The notes under the pieces: model-generated
The model's input: the letters and a program-made list of their open reading frames with translations, nothing else
Told to the model about the DNA's origin: nothing
The model's database searches: none
Part shown: in pieces, positions 26,894-36,991 of the stretch
Layout of the letters: every line of letters starts with the position of its first letter
Position numbering within the stretch: the stretch's first letter is position 1
Made by a program: the position numbers and the translations under genes
Assembly: GCA_963777435.1 (NCBI GenBank)
Contig: CAVZQT010000004.1
Span: forward strand, 930,001 to 994,000
Origin: AP-15 sp963777435
GTDB lineage: Bacteria; Pseudomonadota; Alphaproteobacteria; ATCC43930; CGMCC-115725
Direction: 5' to 3'
Length of the DNA: 64,000 nucleotides

Positions 26894-29616
26894 TTAGACC
26901 CGACCGTGGCAGTGCTTGAATTTGCGTCCCGACCCACAAGGGCAAAGAGCGTTGCGCGAGGTTCCGGCCCACGGCGCTCGGGGACCTCCCGACCGAAGGG
27001 GTTCGCCACCATCGGCGCCATTGCCCGACCCGGCGCGGTAAAGGTTTCGCGCCCGGCCGCTCGCCGATCTCGCGCCTCCACCCGGCGTCCCTGCCATAAC
27101 TTCTTCAGGTTCGGCGATTGCTTCGGCGAATGCAGGTTGCGGGACGCGAAGTTCGACATGCGACAGCACCGAAGTGACCTGCTGACGCAGGCTGACCAGC
27201 ATCGCCCCAAAAAGTTCGAAAGCCTCGCGCTTATACTCATTGAGCGGATCACGCTGCGCATAGCCGCGTAGATAAATGCCCTGACGCAGATGGTCTAGCG
27301 ACAGAAGGTGATCCTTCCAAATCTGATCGAGCAACTGCAGCAGCAGGCTTTTTTCCGCCATGCGCATCAGCTCGGGACCACAGTTCGCGGTTTTTTCCGC
27401 CATCTTCCGGTCGGCGGCCGCCATGATCCGCTCCCGGACTTCGTCGGAATTGATGCCATCTTCCTTTGTCCACTCGGCCAGCGGTAAATCCACAGCCAGG
27501 AGCCGCAAGCATTCGGCATGCAAACCCACCACGTCCCATTGTTCGGGCAACGCATTGTCCGGGATCGCGGTTGCCACGATCTCGTCGATTGTCTCGTTGC
27601 GCATGTCCGCGATGGTGACGGCGACATCGCGCGAATCCATTATCTCGCGACGCTGCTCATAGACGACCTTGCGCTGGTCGTTCATGACGTCGTCGTATTT
27701 CAGCAGGTTCTTGCGGATATCGTAGTTGCGCGCTTCGACCTTTTGCTGAGCCTTGGCGAGCGCCTTGTTGACCCAAGGATGGATGATCGCTTCGCCGTCC
27801 TTGAGGCCGAGGCGCTGGAGCATTCCATCCATCCGCTCGGAACCGAAAATTCGCATCAAATCGTCTTCGAGCGAGACAAAAAATTTCGAAGCGCCAGGGT
27901 CGCCTTGCCGGCCGGAGCGGCCCCGCAACTGATTGTCGATCCGCCGGCTCTCATGCCGCTCGCTGCCGACCACAAACAGCCCCCCAGCCTGAACAACCGC
28001 GTCATGCGCGGTTTCGATTTCGGCGCGGATAGCCGCCGCCCGCCGCTCGCGTTCAGCTGGGTCTTGCACACCTGCGAGGTCGGTACGCAGCCGCATTTCG
28101 AGATTGCCGCCGAGCTGAATGTCGGTACCGCGCCCGGCCATATTGGTAGCGATCGTAACCGCACCCGGCCGTCCGGCTTGGGCGATGATGTGCGCCTCTT
28201 GCTCGTGATAGCGCGCGTTTAGCACATTGTGCGGCAGCTTGTGCTTATTAAACAGCGCCGCCAGCGCCTCGGACTTCTCGATACTGACGGTGCCAACCAA
28301 AACGGGCTGCTGGCGCGCGCGGCACTCAAGCACGTGCTGCAGGATCGCGTCGTATTTCTCGCGCGTCGTGCGGTAGACTTCGTCGTCGGTGTCCTCGCGG
28401 CGGACCGGCTCGTTGGTTGGAATCTCGGTGACTTCGAGCTTGTAGATGTCGCCGAATTCCTGAATTCGGTCATGGCCGTGCCGGTCATGCCGGCGAGCTT
28501 TGGGTAAAGTCGAAAATAATTCTGAAAGGTAATCGAGGCGAGCGTCTGGTTCTCGTTCTGGACCGTAACGCCTTCTTTCGCCTCAAGCGCCTGATGCAAC
28601 CCCTCGGAGTAGCGCCGTCCCTCCATCATGCGGCCGGTGAACTCGTCGATGATGACGATTTTGTCGTCCTTGACGATGTAGTCCGTGTCGCGTGCAAACA
28701 ATTTGTGCGCCCGCAGCGCTTGGTTCACATGATGCACCAACGACACGTTATGGATGTCGTATAGCGTTCCAGCCGTCATCAGCCCGGATCGGCGCAGCAG
28801 CCCCTCGATCTTTTCGACCCCTAATTCGGTCATCGCGACGGTGCGCTGCTTTTCGTCTTTTTCGTAGTCTTCGGGATCGAGCGACGGGATCAGCTTGTCG
28901 ACCTGGATATACAGCTCGGAATTGTCTTCGGTCGGGCCGGAAATGATCAACGGCGTGCGCGCTTCGTCGATCAGAATCAAATCAACCTCGTCGACGATGG
29001 CGTAATGAAACGGCCGGTGGACCATGTCCTCCAAGCGAAACTTCATGTTGTCTCGGAGGTAATCGAAGCCGAGTTCGTTGTTGGTGCCGTATGTGACGTC
29101 GGCGGTGTAGGCTTCGCGGCGCTGCACGTCGTCGAGATCGTGGACGATGCAGCCGACCGTCAGTCCAAGAAAGCGATAGATTTGGCCCATCCACTCGGCG
29201 TCGCGGCGGGCGAGGTAGTCATTCACCGTAACAACGTGCACCCCATTGCCGGTGAGGGCGTTGAGGTAGACCGGGAGCGTCGCAACGAGGGTTTTGCCTT
29301 CGCCGGTCTTCATTTCGGCGATCATGCCGCGATGCAGCACGATGCCGCCCATCATTTGGACATCGAAATGGCGCTGACCCAAGGTCCGCTTAGCCGCCTC
29401 GCGCACCGTTGCAAAAGCGTCGGGCAACAGATCGTCGAGTTCTGCGCCGTCGGCGAGTTGCTGCCGGAATTGAGTTGTGCGCTCGCGTAGTTCATCGTCC
29501 GACAACGCCGCAACTTGCGACTCCATCTCGTTAATCGCGGAGACGATGGGCTCGAGGCTTTTGACGTATCGATCGTTGGCGGATCCGAACAGCCGCCGGG
29601 CTAAGGCACCGAACAT
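26894..29616 (-). CDS. secA: Preprotein translocase ATPase SecA, one frameshift
   Basis: SecA drives protein export through SecYEG. The N-terminal frame (29616 to about 28460) has the Walker A region MIAEMKTGEGKTLVATLP, VTVNDYLARRDAEWM, IVDEVDLILIDEARTPLIIS (Walker B) and YPKLAGMTGTAMTEF. The second frame continues GDIYKLEVTEIPTNEPVRRE, then TIATNMAGRGTDIQLGGN, and ends with the zinc motif CPCGSGRKFKHCHG. One base is missing around 28460-28465 in GAATTCAGGAATTC, because the family has 15 bases here and this sequence has 14. SecA is essential, so a sequencing error is the likeliest explanation. Total length about 907 residues is normal. Confidence 0.95.
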
Positions 29617-29836
29617 CGCAGCCTCGGAAAACGGTTATGGCATGGGGGATGTATTCGCACGGCGACCAGGGACAGATAGGTCTCCCGGCTCTGACTGTCA
29701 ATTCGGCAACGTCTTGCCTTGGGATCCGGAAATCGGGCACTCGGTCGCATCGCTTGTCGCCGCGAACCCGATCATGCATTGATGTCGGATCGAGCCGCAA
29801 GGACGCGCGGCGATGCTCCTGCCGAGGATTTTATTG

Positions 29837-30736
29837 ATGTCATTGCGTTCCCTGCTCATTGGGGTGTTGGCTGCGGCATTTGCCGCTGGCTCCGCGGTCC
29901 AGGCAATAAAAGCCGCCGAACCTGCGGGCGTGCCGCCCTCGGTCAAGCCCGCCGCCCCGACCGCCGGCTTGCCGCCGGGCAACCCGGTGGTGGCCCGTGT
30001 CAACGGTGCAGACCTGCACCTTTCCGATGTCGAGGCGGCGCAGCAAAGTCTGCCCCCACAGGCACAGAAAATGCCGTTGGCGCAAATCTATCCGATGTTG
30101 CTCGATCGGATGATCGATGGGATGTTGATTACCGAAGCCGGGCGCAAAGAGCATCTCGATCAAAGCCCCGATGTACAGCGTCGGTTGAAGGTGTTGGAGG
30201 ACCGTCTAATCCAGCAGGCCTATCTCGAGCAGATGCTAAAGAGCGCGGAAACCGAAGATAAGCTTAAAGCAGAGTACCAAAAATTTCTAAAGCAGCAGGC
30301 GGCGCGTGAGGAGGTTCATGCCCGCCATATCCTGGTCAAGACGGAGGCCGAGGCGGTCTCGATTATCGACCAGCTCAACAAGGGAGCAGACTTTGCTACG
30401 CTAGCCAAGAAATATTCGACCGACCCTGGCGCCGGCTCGGGCGGCGACTTGGGCTATTTTGGCAAGGACGACATGGTCCCTGCGTTCGCTGCCGCTGCCT
30501 TTGCGTTGCAGCCGGGGCAATATACGAAAACCCCGGTCAAAACCGAGTTCGGTTGGCATGTAATTCTGGTTATCGACCATCGAGTAAAGCAACCGCCGAC
30601 CTTCGCAGAGGCGCGAGAGCAAGTCAGTCACATGCTGGCGCGCGACATTGTCGAGGCCAAGGTGAAAACCTTGCGGAGCGAGGCTAAAGTTGAAGAATTC
30701 GGCCTCGACGGCAAACCCCTCACGACCGCCAAGTAA
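29837..30736 (+). CDS. Periplasmic PPIC-type peptidyl-prolyl isomerase (parvulin)
   Basis: The 299-residue protein starts at ATG 29837 (GAGG upstream), which gives a normal signal peptide MSLRSLLIGVLAAAFAAGSA. An ATG at 29813 is possible. A SurA-like N-terminal part is followed by the rotamase domain (EEVHARHILVKTEAEAVSII, DPGAGSGGDLGYFGKDDMVP, KTEFGWHVILV). It probably assists folding of exported proteins. Divergent from secA and followed by argJ, an order seen in Rhodospirillales. Confidence 0.9.
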   Translation: MSLRSLLIGVLAAAFAAGSAVQAIKAAEPAGVPPSVKPAAPTAGLPPGNPVVARVNGADLHLSDVEAAQQSLPPQAQKMPLAQIYPMLLDRMIDGMLITEAGRKEHLDQSPDVQRRLKVLEDRLIQQAYLEQMLKSAETEDKLKAEYQKFLKQQAAREEVHARHILVKTEAEAVSIIDQLNKGADFATLAKKYSTDPGAGSGGDLGYFGKDDMVPAFAAAAFALQPGQYTKTPVKTEFGWHVILVIDHRVKQPPTFAEAREQVSHMLARDIVEAKVKTLRSEAKVEEFGLDGKPLTTAK

Positions 30737-30756
30737 GTAATCAACTTGATATTGAA

Positions 30757-32001
30757 ATGGTAGAAAATACCATGAGTGCGATTTCACCGTTAGCACCCGC
30801 AGGCTTCCCGCTGTTATCGCCCATCACCGGGGTCCGTCTTGCGGCACATGCGGCAGCGATCCGCTATGCCGGGCGTACCGATTTGATGCTTGCCGAGCTT
30901 GCGCCAGGCAGCACAGTCGCCGGTGTGCTAACCAGGTCGCTAACCGCAGGGGCGCCGGTGATCTGGTGCCGGGAGTGCCTAGCAGGGGGCCAGGTTCGGG
31001 CTATCGTCGTGAACTCCGGCAATGCCAATGTCTTTACCGGCCGGGCCGGTAAAGAAGCAGTCGAAGCGACCGCGAATGCCGCCGCACAATTGTTGGCCTG
31101 CGCTCCGCAGCAGGTGTTTGTATCGTCGACCGGCGTGATCGGCGAGAAATTGCCGGTTGAGAAGATTGTCGAGGCTTTGCCCTACACCGCTCAGCATCTT
31201 TCCGCTGAAGCGTGGGAGCCGGCGGCGCGCGCGATCATGACGACCGACACCTTTCCAAAGGGCGCCACCGCGAGCGCTGAGATCGACGGGGTTGCCGTCC
31301 GCATCAACGGGTTCGCCAAGGGCTCGGGAATGATTGCCCCGGATATGGCGACAATGCTCGGTTATATTTTTACCGATGCGACGCTACCCGCAGCCGTGTT
31401 GCAGCCCCTACTGGCGGAAGCCACCGATCGCTCGTTCAATTCGATTACGGTCGATGGCGACACCTCGACCAGCGATACCGTGCTGCTGTGCGCGACGCAG
31501 AAGGCGCCGCACTCCCCGGTCGTGGATCCAGGCGATCAGCGGCTTGAAAGCTTTAGACGGGGGCTTCACCAGGTCATGATCGATCTTGCCCAACAGATCG
31601 TACGCGATGGCGAAGGCGCGCAGAAATTTGTCACCATCAAAGTGACCGGTGGGGAAAACCTCTCGTCGGCGCGGCGGATCGGCCTAACCATCGGCAATTC
31701 GCCGTTGGTCAAGACAGCGCTTGCTGCGGGCGATGCCAATTGGGGCCGCATCGTTATGGCGGTTGGAAAGGCCGGCGAGAACGCTGACCGCGACTTGCTG
31801 TCGATCGCCGTCGGCGGGATTGCAATCGTCACCCGTGGCGAGCCGGTTGCCGGCTACGATGAAGCGCCGGTCGCCGAGCATATGAAGGGGCGTGAAATCG
31901 AGATTGAGATCGATCTGGGGATCGGGTCTGGCAACGCGACGATCTGGACCTGCGACCTCACCCACGGTTACATCGACATCAATGGCAGCTATCGCAGCTG
32001 A
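30757..32001 (+). CDS. argJ: Bifunctional ornithine acetyltransferase/N-acetylglutamate synthase
   Basis: ArgJ recycles acetyl groups in arginine biosynthesis. The 414-residue precursor contains the autocleavage region FAKGSGMIAPDMATMLGYIF, in which Thr of ATML becomes the N-terminal nucleophile of the beta chain. VVNSGNANVFTGRAG and the C-terminal DLTHGYIDINGSYRS are also diagnostic. ATG 30772 (MSAIS) is an alternative start. The end overlaps mutT. Confidence 0.95.
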   Translation: MVENTMSAISPLAPAGFPLLSPITGVRLAAHAAAIRYAGRTDLMLAELAPGSTVAGVLTRSLTAGAPVIWCRECLAGGQVRAIVVNSGNANVFTGRAGKEAVEATANAAAQLLACAPQQVFVSSTGVIGEKLPVEKIVEALPYTAQHLSAEAWEPAARAIMTTDTFPKGATASAEIDGVAVRINGFAKGSGMIAPDMATMLGYIFTDATLPAAVLQPLLAEATDRSFNSITVDGDTSTSDTVLLCATQKAPHSPVVDPGDQRLESFRRGLHQVMIDLAQQIVRDGEGAQKFVTIKVTGGENLSSARRIGLTIGNSPLVKTALAAGDANWGRIVMAVGKAGENADRDLLSIAVGGIAIVTRGEPVAGYDEAPVAEHMKGREIEIEIDLGIGSGNATIWTCDLTHGYIDINGSYRS

Positions 32002-32407
32002 TCGAGCGCGGCCGCTGATCCTGGTCGCGGCCGTGGTGCTCGTTGACACCGATGGGCGGGTGCTGCTGGCGCAGCGCCCCGACGGCAAGGCAATGGCAGG
32101 ATTGTGGGAGTTTCCGGGCGGTAAGGTCGATCCGGGCGAGACGCCGGAAGCGGCTTTGATTCGCGAATTGGCCGAGGAGCTCGGGATCGACGTGGCAGCG
32201 AGCTGCCTGGCGCCATTCACCTTCGCCTCCCACGCCTATCCAGAGTTTCACTTGCTGATGCCGCTCTACGTCTGCCGAAGATGGTCGGGAATTCCGATTG
32301 CGCGGGAGGGGCAGCAGCTGAGATGGGTGCGGCCGGCTAAGCTTGCCGATTATCCGATGCCGCCCGCCGACAAGCCGCTTGTCGCGATGCTGCGCGACCT
32401 CTTGTAG
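31982..32407 (+). CDS. mutT: NUDIX hydrolase, MutT-like 8-oxo-dGTP diphosphatase
   Basis: The 141-residue protein overlaps argJ by 20 bp. The Nudix box GKVDPGETPEAALIRELAEE LG is intact (split here only for display). LWEFPGG in front and the WVRPAKLADYPMPPADKPLV end are typical of MutT, which removes oxidised dGTP from the nucleotide pool. Confidence 0.9.
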   Translation: MAAIAADRARPLILVAAVVLVDTDGRVLLAQRPDGKAMAGLWEFPGGKVDPGETPEAALIRELAEELGIDVAASCLAPFTFASHAYPEFHLLMPLYVCRRWSGIPIAREGQQLRWVRPAKLADYPMPPADKPLVAMLRDLL

Positions 32408-32523
32408 AGCGGATTAGCCTTACCGGGTTTCGGCCCGTATGCTCAAACCTATGTGCGAAGGGCGCCAGCTGAGCGGGCGAGGCCGTTTGACAGTTGAGCG
32501 GCCCAGCGGAGGGGCTCGCGGGT

Positions 32524-33894
32524 TCAGGCCGTGGCGAGACGGGTGACAGTACCGATATCGGCGAGACCGTCGAGGCCGGCGATCGTCTCGCGCAATTCGC
32601 GGGCGCGCGCTGTGCCGAGTACCGGCACAACGAGACTGTCGAACTTCTCCGCCAGGCGCCGGCCTTGTTGAACGAGATCGTCAGCCGGGATGCCCGAATC
32701 GTAGCGGGCGCTGACCCGCTTGCCATCAGGCAATTCGACCTCCAGCTCGGCGACGGTTTGCGGCCAGTTGTTCTGGAAGTCGATCACCATTCGCTCGCGG
32801 AGCGCCGTCAGCGCCGGGTCATGGGCCGTGGCTTCGCCATAGGCGCCGAGGCTCGCGGTATCGACCCCGGCCAAGGCCATCGCCACGGTTTGGCGCAGAC
32901 TGAACTTGCTCTGCAAGCCATCGACCGGAACCCGGATGTTGCACACCCGGTCGGTGCTGGAATCGATCCGCAAGGTCAGCCCGACGATGTTGGCTAGGGA
33001 AAGCGCGTGCTCGCGGCGCAACGCGCGGGCGCACTCGATCGGCGCATGCGTGAAATAGCAGGCGGCATGGTACTTGAAGAGATTGGCCAGAATGTACAAG
33101 CCGTTTGCCGGCTCCTCCAGCGTGGCCGCCGGTGAAAAATCGGGGCCGTGGGTCGCGGCAAAACCCTGCACGCATTCGATCAGATCGGTGCGGCTAGAAA
33201 ATCCGCGCCCCGCGAGCCGGGCTGCCAACAATCCGTTCTGCGCCGCCTTGCCAGCATGGAACGGCTTGCACATCGTCCCGAACTGGGATTTGAGGCCGGC
33301 CGCCTGGGTGCCGGCGATGCCGAGTGCGGTTGCGGTCTTCTCGGCGTCGAGACCGAGGAGCCGGGCGCAGGCCGCAGCGGCGCCAAAACTGCCAATCGTC
33401 GCGGTCGAGTGAAAACCAATATCGTAGTGGCCAGGGCTGAGGGCGGCGCCGATCCGGCATTCGGTCTCATAGCCGGCGACAAACGCGGTCAGGACGTCGC
33501 GGCCGGAACTCGTATTCGCCTCGGCGAGCGCCAGTAACGCCGGCAGGATCGCCACTGAAGGATGTCCGGGCATCGCCACATTGACGTCATCAAAGTCCAG
33601 TGCATGGCCCGCGGCGCCATTGACCAGCGCCGCCGACAGCGCGGGCAACCGCAACGCGCGGGCAACGACGCTCGCCTGCCCCGCCCCGCCCGCTTCCGCC
33701 ATTTCGTTGAGCAAAATGTTAACCACCCGGTCGCCGGCGCCGGCGATCGCCACCCCGAGATAATCGAGCACGCACTGCCGCGCCACCTCGCGCACCGCCG
33801 CGGGCAGCGCCTCGTATTCGGCCGAACTCGCCCGCGCAGCCAGCTTTTGGGTGAAATCCGCTCCCTGCGTGCGGCCGGCCAAGTCACCATCCAT
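32524..33894 (-). CDS. MmgE/PrpD family protein
   Basis: The 456-residue protein shows VLDYLGVAIAGAGD, NGAAGHALDFDDVNVAMPGH, FHSTATIGSFGAAAACARLL and KPFHAGKAAQNGLLAARLA, all typical of the 2-methylcitrate dehydratase superfamily. The substrate is unknown, since many members act on other acids. It is convergent with mutT and upstream of an enoyl-CoA hydratase on the same strand. Confidence 0.85.
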   Translation of the reverse strand: MDGDLAGRTQGADFTQKLAARASSAEYEALPAAVREVARQCVLDYLGVAIAGAGDRVVNILLNEMAEAGGAGQASVVARALRLPALSAALVNGAAGHALDFDDVNVAMPGHPSVAILPALLALAEANTSSGRDVLTAFVAGYETECRIGAALSPGHYDIGFHSTATIGSFGAAAACARLLGLDAEKTATALGIAGTQAAGLKSQFGTMCKPFHAGKAAQNGLLAARLAGRGFSSRTDLIECVQGFAATHGPDFSPAATLEEPANGLYILANLFKYHAACYFTHAPIECARALRREHALSLANIVGLTLRIDSSTDRVCNIRVPVDGLQSKFSLRQTVAMALAGVDTASLGAYGEATAHDPALTALRERMVIDFQNNWPQTVAELEVELPDGKRVSARYDSGIPADDLVQQGRRLAEKFDSLVVPVLGTARARELRETIAGLDGLADIGTVTRLATA

Positions 33895-34009
33895 CTTCTT
33901 CTCCCGCCGTGTCGCCGTGCGGCAATGCGCCCGACTGCATCGTCCTGCAGCCGAAGGTTAGTTGGTGGCTGCGTCGACCGCAATCCTGGGCGTGTCAGCG
34001 GTGGGGTAA

Positions 34010-34804
34010 TCATCGCCCCTTGAACTGGGGCTTGCGCTTTTCGTTGAACGAGGCGATGCCTTCGCGGCGGTCTTCGGTCGGGACCATGCGATTATAGGCC
34101 TCGATTTCGAGCATCATGCCGCTGGCGAGATCCATCTGCAGCCCGTAATGGATCGCGTGCTTTGCTTGACGCACCGAGATCGGGGCGTTGTCGGCGATCC
34201 GGCGGGCGGTTTCGAGCGCATCTTCGACAATTTTTCCAGGCGCGCATAGCCGGTTGATCATCCCCCAATCATAAGCGTCGTGAGCGGTGAATGGCCGGCC
34301 GGTCAGGATAATCTCCTTGGCGCGGCGCTCGCCGACGGCGCGCGGCAGGTTCTGAGTGCCGCCGGCGCCGGGCATAATGCCCAAGGTGACCTCGGTCAGC
34401 GCAAAACGTGCACCTTCGGCCGCATAGATAAAGTCACAGCACAAGGCCAATTCACAGCCGCCCGCATAGGCGGCACCATTGACCGCACCGATAACCGGCA
34501 CCGGGCAGGCGACAAACGCACGGATCATGCGCTCGAACAGCAAATGCTGATCCTGCCATTGCTCGTCGGTCATGCCGTTGCGTTCTTTAAGGTCACCGCC
34601 CGCGCAAAATGCCCGTTCCCCGGACCCGGTTACGACGATGGATCGGGCTTGCGTCGGCGCGGCGTTGATGTCCTCAAAAAACACTAAGAGATCACGCCCC
34701 ATTTGGGTGTTTAGTGCATTCGCCACCTGCGGGCGGTTCAAAGTCAACAAAACGAGCCCCCCACCGCGGTCTTCGGCCCGGATCGTCTCGTATTCCTGGT
34801 TCAT
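34010..34804 (-). CDS. Enoyl-CoA hydratase/isomerase family protein
   Basis: The crotonase-fold protein (264 residues) starts at ATG 34804. It has LNRPQVANALNTQM, the oxyanion-hole segments ERAFCAGGDLKER and NGAAYAGGCELALCCDFIYA, and LGIMPGAGGTQNLPRAVG. The Glu of EVTLGIMPGAGG fits the catalytic position. It is probably in one operon with the MmgE/PrpD gene, in acyl-CoA or carboxylic acid breakdown. Confidence 0.88.
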   Translation of the reverse strand: MNQEYETIRAEDRGGGLVLLTLNRPQVANALNTQMGRDLLVFFEDINAAPTQARSIVVTGSGERAFCAGGDLKERNGMTDEQWQDQHLLFERMIRAFVACPVPVIGAVNGAAYAGGCELALCCDFIYAAEGARFALTEVTLGIMPGAGGTQNLPRAVGERRAKEIILTGRPFTAHDAYDWGMINRLCAPGKIVEDALETARRIADNAPISVRQAKHAIHYGLQMDLASGMMLEIEAYNRMVPTEDRREGIASFNEKRKPQFKGR

Positions 34805-35068
34805 GGCCCGTCCGTTATCAGGATGTCGCAAACTTGTTAACAGGACGCGACGATCGCCTGCAACTCGTCTCTGTCAGTTTACAGCAGAGGAGGGTCTGAC
34901 GATAGCGGGAGCGCTATCCACGGAGACTTCGGCAGAGCTCGAAGGTGATAGCGAGTAAGCCGCCGCAGGGGGTAAGGGTAGGATTAGCCGCGTCGGGCTA
35001 ACTTGGCCGGCTGGGCGCCAGCCCCATATGTCTTAAACATTTTGAGGTCCGGGAGAGGGGAGAGGGCG

Positions 35069-36880
35069 ATGCCGGCGGAGGCAGCAGTGGAGACGGCGGG
35101 GGACGATAGGAAGACGGCTCTAGGGGTGTTGCCGGAATGGGATCTCGGCGATTTGTACCCCGGACGTGACGGCCCGGAGTTAAGCCGCGATCTGGCCCGC
35201 CTCGCCAAAGGAGCCGAAGCGTTTCACCGCGAATATGAGGGAAAAATTGCCGAGCTGTCGGGTGCGGCCTTGGGGACTGCGGTCAAAGCATATGAGCAGC
35301 TGCAGGAGTTGAGCGGCCGCATCATCAGCTATGCCTCGCTGGTGCATGCGGGCAATCTTGCGGACCCCGAGATCGGCCGCTTCTACCAGACGGTGCAGGA
35401 GCGCATAAACGGGATCTCGACGACGCTGCTGTTCTTTACCCTCGAAATCAATCAGCTCGATGACGACCAACTCGCGGCTAAAGCGGCGGCCCCGGAACTC
35501 GCTCGCTATCTTCCGTGGTTGCGCGACACGCGCGCCTTTCGGCCGCACCAGCTATCCGACGATTTGGAAAAGTTGCTGCACGAAAAGTTTGTCAGCGGCC
35601 GGGCAGCGTGGACCCGGTTGTTCGACGAGACCACCGCCGATCTGCGCTTTGCATTCCGCGGCCGTGAGTTGACCGAAGCCGAAGCGTTGGACTTGTTGTC
35701 TGGTCCCGATCCCGAGGTTCGGCGCGAAGGTGCCAACGTGATTGGCGAGGTACTAGGCAAGAATGCACGTACTTTCGCCCTGATCACTAATACGCTGGCC
35801 AAGGATAAGGAAATCGAGGACCGGTGGCGCCACTTTGCGCGGCCAATCTCGTCGCGAAATCTATCGAATTTCGTCGAGGACGAAGTTGTCGACGCGTTAA
35901 TCTCGGCCGTCCGCGCCAGCTACCCGCGTCTGTCGCACCGTTATTATCAGCTTAAGGCGCTCTGGTTCGGGGTCGACGCGCTGCCGTTTTGGGATCGCAA
36001 CGCGCCATTGCCGGAGGATGACGACCGACTGATCCCCTGGTCCGAGGCGCAAGACACCGTGCTGTCGGCTTATCGCGCTTTTTCGCCCGAGCTGGCTGCG
36101 GTCGGTGGAAGGTTTTTCGCGGCGCCGTGGATCGACGCGCCAGTGCGGCCGGGTAAAGCATCAGGCGCCTTCGCGCATCCAACAGTTCCAGCAGCCCACC
36201 CCTACCTGCTGCTCAACTATCAGGGCCGGGTGCGCGATGTTATGACTTTGGCGCACGAGCTGGGCCACGGGGTCCACCAGGTTCTCGCCGGGCGACAAGG
36301 CTATCTAATGGCCGACACGCCGCTGACCTTGGCCGAAACCGCCTCCGTTTTTGGTGAGATGCTAACCTTTCGCGCTTTGCTCGCGCGCGAGTCCGACCCG
36401 CGCCGACGCAAGATCATGCTCGCGGGCAAGGTCGAGGATATGTTGAACACCGTCGTTCGCCAGATCGCTTTCGTCACTTTCGAGATCAGGCTGCATGACG
36501 AGCGCCGGAAGGCCGAGCTCACCCCTGACCAGATTTCCCAGATCTGGCTTGACGTCCAGCGTGAAAGCCTCGGACCCGCGATTCGCCTTGACGGAGTCTA
36601 TCGCTATTACTGGTCATACATTCCACATTTTATTTATACGCCATTTTATGTTTACGCTTATGCTTTTGGCGACTGCTTAGTGAATTCGCTTTACGCGGTT
36701 TACCAGGAGGCGCATCTAGGTTTTGCCGAACGTTATCTCGACATGCTCCGCGCGGGAGGTACGTTACGGCACCGCGAGTTGCTGGCGCCGTTCGGCCTCG
36801 ATGCGTCGGACCCGTCTTTTTGGTCGAGGGGACTATCAGTCGTCTCGGGTTTTATCGACGAACTTGAGGCGATTAGCTGA
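35069..36880 (+). CDS. pepF: M3 family oligoendopeptidase F
   Basis: The 603-residue zinc peptidase has DVMTLAHELGHGVHQVLAGR with the HExxH motif and the downstream ETASVFGEMLTF that supplies the third zinc ligand. The C-terminal YYWSYIPHFIYTPFYVYAYAF is characteristic of PepF. ATG 35069 is chosen (GGGAGAGGG upstream). It degrades cytoplasmic oligopeptides. Confidence 0.92.
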   Translation: MPAEAAVETAGDDRKTALGVLPEWDLGDLYPGRDGPELSRDLARLAKGAEAFHREYEGKIAELSGAALGTAVKAYEQLQELSGRIISYASLVHAGNLADPEIGRFYQTVQERINGISTTLLFFTLEINQLDDDQLAAKAAAPELARYLPWLRDTRAFRPHQLSDDLEKLLHEKFVSGRAAWTRLFDETTADLRFAFRGRELTEAEALDLLSGPDPEVRREGANVIGEVLGKNARTFALITNTLAKDKEIEDRWRHFARPISSRNLSNFVEDEVVDALISAVRASYPRLSHRYYQLKALWFGVDALPFWDRNAPLPEDDDRLIPWSEAQDTVLSAYRAFSPELAAVGGRFFAAPWIDAPVRPGKASGAFAHPTVPAAHPYLLLNYQGRVRDVMTLAHELGHGVHQVLAGRQGYLMADTPLTLAETASVFGEMLTFRALLARESDPRRRKIMLAGKVEDMLNTVVRQIAFVTFEIRLHDERRKAELTPDQISQIWLDVQRESLGPAIRLDGVYRYYWSYIPHFIYTPFYVYAYAFGDCLVNSLYAVYQEAHLGFAERYLDMLRAGGTLRHRELLAPFGLDASDPSFWSRGLSVVSGFIDELEAIS

Positions 36881-36991
36881 AAAGAAGCCGGCGCAGAGTC
36901 GTTGCGAGTCTGCCAACCCTACATGCGCCCGTTATCCGGGTGCTCGGGTGGCCAGATCTTTCGCTGGGCAATTAATCCAAGGTTTTCTTGC

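Noticed and set aside
27518..28222. A long plus-strand open frame (about 230 codons) across secA.
   Set aside because: It is antisense to the SecA coding frame and shows no family motif; it is a high-GC shadow.
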